From NCBI GenBank assembly GCA_035771165.1, contig JAWNZC010000025.1, positions 4,251,501-4,315,500 on the forward strand: a stretch of DNA of 64,000 bases, read 5' to 3'. A model generated the notes under the pieces. It was not told the origin of the DNA. It saw nothing but the letters and a program-made list of their open reading frames with translations, and ran no database searches. Position 1 is the first letter of the stretch. Every line of letters begins with the position of its first letter. A program made the position numbers and the translations under genes. Below, piece by piece: positions 47,801 to 59,358 of the stretch. The DNA comes from Paragorgia papillata (taxonomy: Eukaryota > Cnidaria > Anthozoa > Scleralcyonacea > Coralliidae).

Positions 47801-49982
47801 ATTACGAGCTTGAGAGATTAAAATTAGGTTAAGTTACCTTCAGGTATTAGATTAAGTAATGACAACTGATATCAACATTAGCAACAATTTAAGTGTAAGG
47901 TATTTGTAATCCTTTTAGGTTAGGGCAGTAGCCAATCAGGTCATAAGAGATAAGAGCGTTGGTATGAGAAGAGTGTGTGTGCCTGTGATCGAGAGAATTT
48001 TGAGAGTACTGTGTCTGTGATTCGAGAGAGAAGAGAAATAAACCAAGAAAAAGTGATTGTGATTTGTGAAGTGTTGGGCGAACAGGGAGGCAATCCCCAA
48101 CAAACAGGAGAGACCTACTAAACACTAGTACTAACGAAATATAGTAAGGTTAGATATACTGCCAAAACAGAGAACGTAGGAGTCTAAGGTTTCTCTCTGA
48201 GGAAGGGCCTTCACTCGAAACGTTAGACTCCTACATTCTCTGTTTTGGCAGTATATCTAACCTTACTATATTTCAATTGTTGTTTCTACACTGCCTACAC
48301 AGCACGCTACTTTTCTTTTAAACACTACTAACATGGCCACTACTACTATATGGTCAATACTTACATCCAGATAATGTGTAGACTGACAGTACTACTGTCC
48401 CTTTTTAGGGGTTGGGGAGGGAGTCACAAGAATGGGTCACAACTAGTAAGCGGGGGGGGGGGGAACTAAAAGGGATTGTAGTAAAGTCTAAATAATATAC
48501 TGTACTGCTGCTGTACCTGAGAAAACTTCTCCGAGCAATGACCTCAGCGTGGCTATCATTTAAGAGGTTCCCTAAAGGTGTACAATACATCAGTTCTAAA
48601 AATAGATATAGTGATGGGAGGCCCAGCAGGAGCTTCCATGAAAGCCCTAAACTTGAACCCAACCCCCCTTCCAAAATAGCTGATTGTATTTAAGAATATT
48701 GTAATGACTTACCTGATGGGCTTAATTGATTCTTTCCAAGACATTTAGATCCTGTACTCAGTGAAATTAACTCCATCTTGTAATCTAATGAGTTAATTCA
48801 GCTTTGTGATTACAGGACTTAGATCATGTTGAAACTATTTTTAACCCATTTCTGCCTGAGCCAGACAAAAATGACCCCTTTATTGTTTTACTCTGTCTAA
48901 TGCCAGACAATTTTACTCATCAAAGGGAGGACCTTCAGACATCCTAGGCAGCAGTTGGTTAAACAGATTTGGCTCTTATTTTTGCCTGGAAATGCCAGTT
49001 GAAAAGTGAACAGGCATTCCACTGGTTTAACACTTTGAGGCCTGAACCTATCCCCGTGCTGACTTAAATTAATCTGGCATTAGCCAGAATAAAATACTAA
49101 AGACTCATGATCAGGCTCCAAAGGATCAATATACTGTAGAAAGTAATACTTCACCATACCCTCAACTTATAATAACACACCATTCAAAAATAGTCCCCCT
49201 TTGGATGGAGATTTTGCATTTTTTTTTATAAGTAATAGCATAAAAAGAGGTGTATTAGCTATTAAACGTCCCGCTCGATGAGGGTCATTTAGTAAAATTT
49301 TACTAAATGACCCAAATCAAGCAGGACATTTAATAGCTAATGCACCTCTTTTTATGCTATCCCTTTGTAATATCATGTTTGTGGGAATTTCTTGTGTTGT
49401 CACCTCTGTCGACATCAAACCAGGTATGATTAGTTCTAATCTGGTTTGACATCAACGGAGGTAGGATTAGTAAAAATGAATATAATGAGGTATATCAGTT
49501 GTTAATGGACCTGTGAGAACAAAAGAAATCCCCGCAAACATGATATTACATTTAACATTTGAAAGCAGGCAATTTTGCATATCATTATAATTATAAAGTA
49601 GTATGTACACTTTTTTTATTTGTTTTTTGGGAGGGTAACTATTTTGAAACACAAAATCGTAAGTTTGGTGCCCCCCCCCCCCCCGGTTTCTCTCTCTGGT
49701 GAATATATCAACATGGAATAAACTTATCCAAAATATTTCACATTGTCAAAATAACCTTCCTGAATTAACAAAACTTTGAAGAGTGAAAGAATGCACAATT
49801 TCAAAACGAATATGACAGAGTATACCTTCTCCATTTTGTTGTTCGAAGACGGCAACCACACCAGCTAATATCGTCCATTCTCTTCCAAATTCTGGTTTGC
49901 CTTTCTTCCCCAAATGTTCATACTTCTCATAAACTAATTCACAAAAGTTGTTGGCAAATACAGGGTCCTCAAACCATCGCAT
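44883..49982 (-). CDS. ADAT1: ADAT1, tRNA-specific adenosine deaminase 1
   Basis: Deaminates A37 of eukaryotic tRNA-Ala to inosine. Exons in transcript order: 49826-49982, 48713-48784, 48517-48571, 47259-47386, 45979-46860, 45402-45498, 45228-45308, 44883-45015; 1605 nt, 534 residues (human about 502). The start matches the family ([20 protein letters not shown]). The zinc-dependent deaminase core shows [17 protein letters not shown] (His84 zinc ligand, Glu86 proton shuttle), then SHTPCGDAS (Cys138), then [18 protein letters not shown] (third zinc ligand near residue 330). YRTGAKCVP and RTKPGRGD are further ADAT1/ADAR signatures. The 880-nt exon contains a long insert (about residues 150-280) with a Cys-rich patch ([16 protein letters not shown]), not something I recall in vertebrate ADAT1. 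The C-terminus ends [20 protein letters not shown]. Confidence 0.95.
46985..47112. repeat. Short palindromic TTAA-associated repeat
   Basis: TATTCCTGCCTGAACAGACC ... TTTATTGTTTTACTCTGTCT ... CAGACATCCTAGGCAGCAAT GAGTTAA. Closely related to 48838-48963, with diverged copies at about 600-675, 11007-11098 and 49025-49130 and fragments inside 21230-21290 and 43530-43580. Intronic in ADAT1. Confidence 0.75.
47690..48125 (-). mobile_element. Degenerate SINE body fragments
   Basis: GGGAGAAAAACCAGAGAACC at 47724 and CAGGAGAGACCTACTAAACA at 48106 match the body of the 5S-type SINEs at 7785-8105 and 20430-20608. The sequence between them is unrelated, so the SINE was split by an insertion of about 350 bp or two fragments lie close together. 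ADAT1 intron 3. Confidence 0.55.
48139..48272 (+). ncRNA. Hairpin with hammerhead-like core, second family
   Basis: Arms of about 50 bp (ATATAGTAAGGTTAGATATA... and inverse) surround CTGAGGA (48197-48203), a possible stem II AGGGCCTTCACTC, and GAAAC (48217-48221) followed by GTT. Position 7 of the hammerhead core is variable, so CTGAGGA keeps all invariant bases. The arms equal the hairpin ends of the elements at 20972-21537 and 42634-43740. Confidence 0.5.
48838..48963. repeat. Short palindromic TTAA-associated repeat
   Basis: TTAACCCATTTCTGCCTGAG ... CAGACATCCTAGGCAGCAGT TGGTTAA. About 125 bp with weak terminal symmetry and TTAA at both ends. ADAT1 intron 1. Confidence 0.75.
49235..49360. 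repeat. Foldback element with almost no loop
   Basis: ATAGCATAAAAAGAGGTGTA and its inverse pair over 60 bp down to AGTAAAATTTTACT at the centre. CCCGCTCGATGAGGGTC against GACCCAAATCAAGCAGG is the least conserved part. ADAT1 intron 1. Confidence 0.9.
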
Positions 49983-50278
49983 TTCCCCAAAATATTCTCA
50001 ATACTTTACCATGTACTTTACACGTGAAAAATCGTGCAAATATTCAACATGTGAACATGGTCACTTTTATGCGCAGTCTTAAAAAAAGACTGGGGAGTAG
50101 AATACGCGAAGGGGGGGGGGGGGGGGGACGGGGGGCGGTTTAATTCAGGAAGTGTTAGATTTAGGATTAGAGCAAACTGGAAAGGTAGTGGCTGTTCAAT
50201 CTATTTTCAGGGTCACAATTAAAACACAGTCTCTCAGACCAAATTGAGCTTCAGTTTAATAATTCATATTATTATTCA
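49983..50278. other. Short spacer between ADAT1 start and astacin gene stop
   Basis: It contains the ADAT1 promoter side and a poly-G run (50111-50128). No gene. Confidence 0.7.
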
Positions 50279-53200
50279 TCAGATATTACAACCGTAAATT
50301 TCAGCTCGCATGCAAATACCGGCGTGGAACTTCTTGGGATGGAACTTCACAAATCGTGCGCGAACTGGTCGAGACAGTCTATTGATAACTGGTGTGACGT
50401 GATCACAGTTGCCAGTGAATTCCTATTGCAGAAAAATTGAGAAGAAAACAAAAGAATTTATAAAATAAATACGAAACATTAAAAAGTCGTGCTACTGTTC
50501 CCTAGCAACCATTTTGACGTCATAATTCAAGATGGCGACGCCCATATGGCTTTGAGCTCTAGATATAACTGGAGTGATATCTTTGTGGTGGACAATCGAC
50601 GTGTTTTGGTGTTGTGGGAGAAAAATATCCACATGCTTCCTTCGAATTAATTTAAGTTGATAATAGATAGCAACGGTGTACTACTTATAGTCCGTTTCAG
50701 CTTGCTTTTGAAATCCGATACGTATAATTGAAATGAACATTCCGAACTTACGTTGCAATGTTCCGAACTACGTTGCGAGGTAGATACAAATTTAAGTCGG
50801 CAATTTGTTTCTGCTTAACCAAGTATCTATTATTATATTCTATACAACAAATAATCTTCCTCTCCGTGATTTTACTAAAGGAATTCAATTCAAAGCTTAT
50901 TAAATTCGCCCTTCACGACGAACTTCACAACGAACTTCGCGAACTTCCGTACCAAGTTCCCAACCTTCCAACGAATGTTGACAAACGAATTTCAAAAGCA
51001 AGCTGAAACGGACTATAAAGAGCGAGACATAGACGATTTTTTCATCGCTTCCGTAGCGACAGTTTTATTAACCGCAGATCAATTTCAATGGTCTATTCTT
51101 ATGTACCACGTGACAGACATCCAATGAATGTATTTTGTGAATGTATTTTCAAAATAGACGTGTTTTTGTTTTTTTTAAATTCGCACCTTTCTTTTTATGT
51201 TCCCAATAAAGAAATGCCAAAAATGTGGAGTAAAAAGAAGCTAACTCACCTTCACGATATTGTGTTCCGTGTATTCCTGCCATGATGAACCATCGACACT
51301 ATAAGATAGCTCGTACGATTCAACATGTTCAAAATAACGGTTGCGACCTTCAAAAAAAATAACAGAAACGCTTATTATTCGAAGTTGGTGGTTATTACTT
51401 CCGCCAGGAGGGTATATGTTCACCTCTGTTTGTTTGTTTGTCTGTTTGTCTGTTTGTCTGTTTGTTTGTTTGTTTGTTTGTTTGTTTGTTTGTTTGTTTG
51501 TTTGTCTGTTTGTCTGTTTGTTTGTTTGTTTGTCTGTTTGTCTGTTTGTCTGTTTGTTTGTTTGTTTGTCTGTTTGTCTGTTTGTCTATTTGTTTGTTTG
51601 TTTGTTTGTTTGTTTGTTTGTTTGTGTTTGTTTGTTTGTTTGTTTGTTTGTTTGTTTGTTTGTTTGTTTGTTTGTTTGTTTGTTTGTTTGTTTGTTTGCG
51701 TCTGTCTGTCTGTTGAAATTTGGATGATAATTAAATAAAAATCTGACTCTTCGTGTAGAAGAAGTGCTTGATTGCGCTGATTATCTTTATTTTATGCAAA
51801 CATTTTTTCATAATTTTCGTACAATCAAGTGTGCAATCAAGCATTTTATTCATACATGCATGTGTTGATCTCGTGAGTTAGCCTGGTTAGCGGGATGGCT
51901 CGTTTTCTTTTTAAACATCTCTAATAACCCGCTGGCGGAGGTATATGCAATCTCTGAGTGGCCTCTTGTTGTTAGAGGAATCAACTGGTTTTACTGGTTT
52001 TACTGGTTACCTTGAGTGGCAACAGCAGATACTAGCTTTACTCGACCAAGGTCAATCTTTAACCACTGGTTGTCATAGTGACCGTAATTAGCGCACCACG
52101 CGCCAATGCGTTTCAGTGAGTGGTCATCTCTCATGTAAAGACGTGCGTTGTCTGCACTGGCAATCCAACCACCACCTGGATTAGAAATAGATAGTTTAAG
52201 TACATGATGATTTAGAAGGCTATTTGGCATTACACTCAACTTGATGGACTGATCACATGTAATGTTATAGGAAAACAGGACAATATGTTTCAGTGCAATA
52301 TTAGCGTTTTAATTATAAGTTACCTGGCGCAAATTCTGTCGAAGCTTGGAAGGAATAGTCGGGAAGAGTGCGGTCCCATCCCAATCCTAATGGTTCAGAG
52401 CATGACCCTAAAGAAACAATATGTTATGAGAGACAAAGAAAATGAAAGGAAGGAAAGAAGGAAGGAAGGAAGGAAGGAAGGAAGGAAGGAAGGAAGGAAG
52501 GAAGGAAGGAAGGAAGGAAGGAAGGAAGGAAGGAAGGAAGGAAGGAAGGAAGGAAAGAAGGAAAGAAGGAAAGCTTAGAAAGAAAGACGGGAGACAAAAA
52601 ACCGACTAACCAACTAAGAAATCTACCTGAGGGAGGGAGGGAGGGAGGGAGGACGGAAGGAAGGAAGGAAGGACGGACGGAAGGAAGGAAGGAAGGACGG
52701 AAGGAAGGAAGGACGGAAGGAAGGAAGGAAGGACAGAAGGAAGGACGGAAGGAAGGACGAAAGGAAGAAAGGAAGGTAGGACGGAAGGAATGAAGGAAGG
52801 AAGGAAAGAAGGAAAGAAGGAAAGAAAAAAAGACGGGAGACAAAAAACCGACTAACCAACTAAGAAATCTACCTGATGGTCTAGGTTGTTCCACGTCACA
52901 TAAATCAGTTCGCTGGCAGCTCTTCAAACAGTTAGCTTTGGTCCATTCATCAGTCTCGCACTGTCCATTAGCCGCCCACTTAGGGCACCTGCTATCTCTA
53001 TCCTCACATCTGATACCTGAAAAAGAAAATGTAATAGCTCCATAAAGCTAATATAAACTCTATCAATGGACATAACCACAATAATTATTATTCACATTAT
53101 CGACAATAACGAAATGCTTCCTGCTGTACTTCTGATACACCTCTTTAGTCTTTCTCATACAGATATATTAGAACCGAATACAACTCACCTTTATATTTTG

Positions 53201-56200
53201 GCTTGCTTGGCGGATTGACTGTTGGCTTAGTGACCGGAGTTTGTGTGGTAGGTGATGGTTTATTGGTTGTTCGACGAGGAGTCGTTGCAGGAGAAGGTGT
53301 GTTGGGACCTAGCAAAAATATTTCACATTTTTTAAGTGATAGTTAAAATATGAGCGAGCGATCTTTACGGGCATCTACAATAACTTACTTATCAAATTCT
53401 AAGTGTACATGATGAATACTTTGTTTAAAAGTTGTAAGAAACGTTAGATAAGATCATTTTAACTCAGAAAAAACTGAATTTGAGCCGCTAGTGTCTAATA
53501 ACTTTGATAAAACATTGATGTTTTATTAATCAATGTTTTAATTAAAATATGAGCGGCCGATCTTTATGGGCATTTACAATGGCGAGCCGAAGGCGAGCCA
53601 TTTAGATGCCCATAAAAATCGGACGCGAATATTTTAACTTACTTATCAAATTCTAAGTGTAAATGATGAAACACTTTGTTTAAGAGTCGTAGGAAAGGTG
53701 AGATAAGATCATTTACAGTCAGAAAAAGCTCAATTTGAGGCACTAGTGCCTATTAACTTTGATAAAACATTGATGTTTTATTAATCAATGTTTTATCCGT
53801 AGTTAAAGATGCTGATTAAACATTCATTTCTTTTGAATTTTCTTCATGAATTATTAATGAATTTGATAACAGTATTTACAAACACCTGATTAAACATTCA
53901 TTTCTTTTGACTTTTCAGTTATGAATTATTAATGATTTGATAAGAATTATTTTGGCCTTTCACGCATGGCTTTCCGAGGCGTTTTCCCCTTGATGAGTAG
54001 AATGGCCTGGTGTTAGACAGAGTAAAATTAGAAATAATTAATTGCTAGCCAATCAGGACGCTGACACGATATTTTTGTAAAATTTCACTAGTGAAAAAAT
54101 ATCGCATCACTAATCAAAGAATAGGCGCAATGTATAAACCGACCTAGATTGATTAATGGGATCTTTTAGGCTTGCCTCGTGCCCGCCTAAATTAATAGGG
54201 GGGAATTTGCAGGCGCAACGGGAAATACGAGGTTAGTAAATTTCGTCACGTCAGCTTTTAGGCTACGTTTACACGGTACCGGACCGGTCTCGAATTCGTC
54301 CTATTTCGCCGTGTAAACAGGTGGAACTGTACTAACTCGAGATCGGTCTCGAATTCGTCCGGTACCGTGTAAGCGGGCCATTACTCAGCCCTCGCATACT
54401 CGTGGGAGCAAGTATGCAAGTATGCGAGGGTCGAGTAAAGACCCTGGGTACGAAATTCGAAGTCACGTGGTTCGTTTCAATTTACCTGGAGTGCATATTT
54501 TGCAGCTGACTTTGCAGTGTCTTAGCATGTATTCAGGATTGACCCGACATTGGTTATAGTCGGCCCAGGCCTTGCAATTAATGTTATCATCAACGCATTG
54601 TCCACAGTTGTCACAGCTTTTCCTACAGACTCTCAATAATGGGTCCGCAGCTTTCAAACAATAGCCATCCTCCGCCCAGATGGGGCACGTTTCATGTTCG
54701 TCAACACAAGATACTAAAAAACATACATAAATAAGTCAGTGCCACGATTGTTAGGAGCACAATAGCACGACGCTTTGAGCGAAGCCAGACAAACTTTTTT
54801 TGCAAAAAATCTTGGCAGTCTATTATTACACTTCCTACCCCTCCCAGCACCCTACTTTTTTAAGTACATACATAGTAATTTATATCCTCTGTTCCACTGA
54901 CGAACGGCCCGTCCCCATATAGCCAATGAAGACTTACCATCAGCTGATCGAACCACTGGTGCTCTTTGTAGTTGCCTTAACTTCTCATTTCGTTGCCTTA
55001 CAACAGCTGTATGCAAAAGAGAACAAGACTCTCTCTTTAAAATGCGTATTGCCGACGGAATAATTCAGTTAAAATTTGGTCTGATGTATTAAAATAGCAG
55101 TTTAATGCTTTTCTATATGCATGAGTGTTAACTGTTTTTTTTGTTTTTGTGTTTGTGTCCGTCTTCCGTCTGTCCGTCTGTCTGTTTGTGTGTTTGTCTG
55201 CCAAAAATGCTGTTAATATTCACACCTACCAGAACACTTGTACATAATATTTGCTTGCCTAGCGTCCGAGTCGGTAAGCTTGACATACGGGGTTTTGCCG
55301 TTTAATGGTCGTATAGGAACGATAGTATCTTTATTCCAGTCTTTTGAGAAGGCGTTGAAAGGATAGTGCATAATGCTGGCGTAATCGTACGGCTCACCGA
55401 CGCTGTCCACAGCTCCATCAACCACTTTGTCGAAGTTATACTTCATAGCTAAAACACATGACAAAAGTCGTTAACCCTGGGCTTGCTCAGGAAAATTTAC
55501 CGACACAACCAGCTGATACAGCAGCTGCAATATCAGGTATAATACAGTTATGAGTGATATCTTTGGGCGCTTTCCAGATGGCTAGCACAGTATACATCTT
55601 ATTGTGTGTAGTCAAGTACAATAGGGCCATTTAAACGGGAGAAAATAAATCGTGGCTTAATTAAGACGCGTCCTATTTAAGTCGCGAACACACTCGTATA
55701 GGCCCGTATAAATGTTCAATTTGTTCGGGACCAAAGTAAGTCGCAAAACAGGGTCTAAACAGGGTTGAAAGCTAGTCCAAAATATTAAAGAAGACGCGTC
55801 TTAATCAAGTCGCGACTAATTTTCTCCGTTTAAAAGGCCCTGATATATTCCCCTTACAATCAATGACGTTGTCCCAGATGATCTGAATGTAGTTATCACG
55901 ATCAGGACGACTTTGCTCGTGCCAGAAACCAATTACGTGACCCAGTTCATGGACCATCACGTGTTTGTAGTCGCAGCCATCTCCAACTGAAATTTGCGTT
56001 TTGACACCTTGGTAACCGACGTAGCTTGCCCAACAACTAAGAAAGAAAGTGATGGTTAGTCTATTTTTTAGTTATGCTAATAACAAACAGACAAACAAAC
56101 AGACAAACAAACAGACAAACCAACAGACAAACAAATCAACAGACAAATCAACAGACAAACAAACAAACCAACAGACCAACAGACAGACAAACAAACAAAC

Positions 56201-56353
56201 AAACAAACAAACAAACAAACAAACAAACAAACAAACAAACAAACAAACAAACAAACAAACAAACAAACAAACAAACAAACAAACAAACAAACAAACAGAC
56301 AGACAGACAGACGACAGACAGACAGACAGACAGACAGACAAATAAACAGACAA

Positions 56354-56392
<39 letters not shown>

Positions 56393-57016
56393 AACAAACA
56401 AACAAACAAACAAACAAACAAACAAACAAACAAACAAACAAACAAACAAACAAACAAACAAACAAACAAACAAACAGACAAACCAACAGACCAAGAGACA
56501 GACAAACAGACAGACAAACAAACAAACAAACAAACAAACAAACAAACAAACAAACAAACAAACAAACAAACAAACAAACAAACAAACAAACAAACAGACG
56601 AACAAACCAAGCAAGTAAACTATAAGAATACATAAGTATATATGAATATATAAAGGAGAATATGTTAAATAAATATATTCTAGATGTTTCATGGTTATAT
56701 CTTACCCCCCAGATCTGAAAAATTCAAGGTAATTTTTTTGGTCTGTTCTTTCAACAAAACGAATACAGGTTCTCTTCTCCCATTCGGCCATGGCTTCCTT
56801 CACAGACCAAATTACACTTGCCATGTTGGCTAAATAAATAGAAAAAAAACAATAAAAAGAATAAGAATTGACCAATTACAGGAAGAAGCAGGTATCAAAA
56901 ATCGATATTTTAGGGACGTTGACGTTGCTTCTGGTTAGCATTGTTGTCGTCCTTGTCGTTGTTTGTACTGTTGTTGTTTGTGTTGCTGTTGTTGTTATTT
57001 GTGTTGTTGTTGTTAC

Positions 57017-57048
<32 letters not shown>

Positions 57049-57615
57049 GTACTATTGTTGTTCGTGGTGGCATTGTTCTTATTGTTGTTTGTGTTGTTGT
57101 TGTTGTTGTTGTTGTTGTTGCTATTGTTACTGTTTGTTAAGAACATAAAACAAAGCACTTACTGACGCTGCAATCAAATACATAAGGAATGATAGCCCCA
57201 GGCCACCTTTCACTCTCTCGGCCTGACGCAGATCTCGAAGGTGACCCATAAACATTTTTATACAGTTTCAAATTCAATTTCTGTTTTTCTGTGAGTTTGA
57301 AATCTCCTTCGACCAGACCGCTTTCGATTGGCGCAGGACTGTATCTTGGATCTGTGAAACAAAATAAAATAATTTAATAATAACCGAAGTTATGCATGGA
57401 TATGGCTCTTAAAATCTACGAATAAATGCCCCGAAAGCAAGAATCGAACTCGGCTAGCTCACATGCAAAGGTGAAAGACAAATGCGCTAACCACTGTCTC
57501 ACCAGCCCACCATCATATTATGTACAGTACCTCGTGATAAGTCAAAAGGTCCTTTTGCTTCAGCAACATAGACCAAAAGTAGTGTTAATGTTGCAATGCT
57601 TTGAGGCAAAAACAT
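50279..57615 (-). CDS. Secreted astacin metalloprotease with ShK and discoidin (F5/8C) domains, complete
   Basis: Zinc endopeptidase of family M12A, predicted extracellular. Exons in transcript order: 57531-57615, 57163-57351, 56706-56829, 55858-56036, 55230-55448, 54938-55006, 54486-54713, 53189-53308, 52873-53016, 52324-52407, 52011-52175, 51250-51347, 50279-50422; 1848 nt, 615 residues. Order: signal peptide (about 1-20, [20 protein letters not shown]); short propeptide; astacin domain with [19 protein letters not shown] (zinc His162, His166, His172; Glu163) and Met-turn SIMHYP (Met219, Tyr221); two ShK-type Cys-rich modules (289-364); a Thr/Pro-rich linker (365-404); a third ShK-like module (405-452, ending CDVEQPRPS); and an F5/8C domain (453-615: [39 protein letters not shown], final GC). 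Most introns are phase 1, as expected for shuffled extracellular modules. Likely roles are matrix or prey-protein processing; ShK modules also occur in non-toxin proteins. The neighbour at 59359-62605 is a paralogue. Confidence 0.95.
50688..51015. mobile_element. MITE, TIR TAGTCCGTTTCAGCTTGCTT
   Basis: TAGTCCGTTTCAGCTTGCTT (then TTGAAAT) is mirrored by AAGCAAGCTGAAACGGACTA at 51015. The interior contains CGAACTTACGTTGCAATGTT and AACTTC-type sub-repeats. Half of a second copy lies at 25393-25513. In the last intron of the astacin gene. Confidence 0.9.
51428..51715 (+). repeat. (TTTG)n/(TCTG)n microsatellite
   Basis: About 70 units of TTTG with interspersed TCTG. Frames through it (CLFV repeats) are artefacts. 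Astacin intron. Confidence 0.98.
52445..52835 (+). repeat. Duplicated (GGAA)n block
   Basis: GGAA units 52445-52572, then a 50-bp unique piece (AGACGGGAGACAAAAAACCG... ACCTGA), a GGGA/GGAC/GGAA array 52627-52822, and the same unique piece again (52833-52875). The second copy of the unique piece includes the donor of the exon 52873-53016, so the array arose or expanded within a duplication of an exon edge. Confidence 0.9.
53385..53810. repeat. Palindrome flanked by about 165-bp direct duplication
   Basis: The foldback 53541-53637 (AATTAAAATATGAGCGGCCG arm; loop GGCGAGCCGAAGGCGAGCC) sits between two direct copies (about 53385-53545 and 53640-53805) sharing ACTTACTTATCAAATTCTAA and TTGATAAAACATTGATGTTT. 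A decayed half-palindrome precedes the first copy (53347-53380). Astacin intron 53309-54485, which also has a TIR element at 54258-54385. Confidence 0.8.
54258..54385. mobile_element. Short TIR element (ACGGTACCGGACCGGT family)
   Basis: AGGCTACGTTTACACGGTAC is mirrored by GGTACCGTGTAAGCGGGCC. Inner direct repeats read CGGTCTCGAATTCGTCC. About 128 bp. Confidence 0.8.
56086..56603 (+). repeat. (ACAA)n/(ACAG)n microsatellite
   Basis: About 130 AAAC/ACAG units with higher-order alternation of ACAAACAG blocks. All long frames here (KQTN, CLFV) are artefacts. Astacin intron 55858-56706 side. Confidence 0.98.
56948..57132 (+). repeat. (GTT)n microsatellite
   Basis: Imperfect GTT triplets in the astacin intron 56830-57162. 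Confidence 0.97.
57424..57515 (-). mobile_element. tRNA-derived SINE head, minus orientation
   Basis: The minus strand shows TGAGACAGTGGTTAGCGCA (A box) and CCGAGTTCGATTCTTGC (B box). It ends 16 bp from the donor of the signal-peptide exon of the astacin gene. Confidence 0.75.
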
Positions 57616-59358
57616 CTTGGAATATCTATATTTCAGAGAAAAAGAGATTAGTATATGCGTTTGAAAATTGAAATCATTTATAACTAATTATGTCTCGAAT
57701 CTTTTCAATCAATTTTTCAGTTTGCTAATTAATATCTTTGTATTTTCAATTTAAAATATTAGACGAAAATGTTAGCGGTTAAGATACACGAAAAACTGCA
57801 AAGCTATCAGTTTTATCATCTTTAGCCGAGTAAAGCATTGCTTCGCGGTATATATAACTTTCCCCACTCAACCCCAAAACAACCTGGTCGTCTTGCATAC
57901 TAAATTTCACTCTAACGTATAAACTTACCTTTTGTTTTCTCACACGTCGTCCTTGTCTCCAAACGAAAAAAATGGTTGTGGCAAGCAATGGAAAAACAAA
58001 ACTCTTTTAACAGTATCTTCCTGATTGCATTTCAATATAATGTTGACACATTTGAGCAAATTCAATCTTCTTCCAACAATGGATTCTTAGGCGATGTGTG
58101 TACGTCCTGGCTTAAACGTCAATCCGTAAAATAAACACATGTCTTTTCTGAACAAAAAAAGGCGCTTTGCTAGAAATGCCGTTTCTGTATAATTATCATG
58201 TTTCGAAATACAGTGACACTGATAAACTTTGATAAATTGATAATGTATCGGCATAATTGATATTGGTGCTGAAAAAAAGAATATCGGGACCGACATTTCC
58301 CTTATATGTGTAGATTTATATTCAATTTGTATAATAAAAATAATGATATTTTAGTACGTTATTAGTGTTTTCAGCTTGAGTTGGTAAGGTTTTTTAAGTT
58401 AACCTAGTGAAAAACCAGCTTTATCCCTTCAATGTAAAAAAGTGCCCTGCGTTCTGACATGTGAAGTTCACATGTGAAGTGTTTCCACTGTGACGAAGGC
58501 TTTCGTTCGAAACGTCAGTATTTCGTTATCAAAACTATTCTCAGCAGTTTACCATCCCTATACGCAGCACTTTACTTTTTTTTAACAATTTATCAGGTGC
58601 GAAAACATGTTTGCGTTGTATAACGAGGGACCTGCATCAATAATCATTTGAAAGCATTTTATCAGTAAATACAGCTTTTTTTTCGTTGTTTTTATGTGAT
58701 TGCATGATAATTGCATTGTTTTATTAATTTTCCTCTGTTTCATACACGATAAAAGATGTCAAATATATAACAATGGAAAAACCACTCCTTCCTTTTACCA
58801 TTAAAAACGGATGAACATGCAGAGGCCAGGCCCATGGCTAAATAAAATGGCAATGTGGCGATACGTCGACTTGGACTAAAAACAATTACTCAGAATGTCG
58901 AATGCGTCCAATGTCGCGCAAAATATCTTAACAAAATTGTTCTAACATTGCACAAAGCCTTACAATAACGATTTTAAAAGTATAAAAACATAAAAGAGAT
59001 ATTAGAAGCCTGCACAGAAGTACGGATGGTCAAAATTGAAACGGATTGCAAATGTAATATCTTGGTTTCTTTTGGCCAAGCAGAAATCAAGATTGTGTCA
59101 AAAATTAGTCTTGAATGTTCAGAAATCCTTAGTACTTGTCAGGTGACAGATTTCATAAACCCAAATCGAAGCAAGATTTTACATAAATTTGGCCAACTAT
59201 ATGATGACGATTTTTTAGGTTCGTTTGAGAAACAAATTTAAAAGCCATTTATTTTGAATGTAATTCTAATCACAAATCAAGTCTAAATCATATCGAAACT
59301 GAAAACTAATCACCACAAATCACAACCCCCCCTATCCCCAGGCCTCGTGAGACACTTG
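57616..59358. other. Spacer between the two astacin-type genes
   Basis: It contains the presumed promoter of the first astacin gene and a hammerhead-like repeat fragment (58480-58560). No gene is supported; reading frames such as 59026-59241 have no recognisable domain. Confidence 0.6.
58480..58560 (+). repeat. Degenerate hammerhead-like repeat fragment
   Basis: TGTGACGAAGGCTTTCGTTC GAAACGTCAGTATTTCG, then TTATCAAAACTATTCTCAGC. It keeps the GAAACGTC and right-arm sequence of the hairpin at 35735-35831, but the first core base is changed and the left arm is missing. Confidence 0.6.

Noticed and set aside
56049..56692. Several overlapping frames of 160-206 residues (CLFVCLFV / KQTNKQTN)
   Set aside because: The ACAA/ACAG repeat is open in several frames at once; not coding.
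59026..59241. 71-residue plus-strand frame between the astacin genes
   Set aside because: No recognisable domain, no supporting splice or promoter context.
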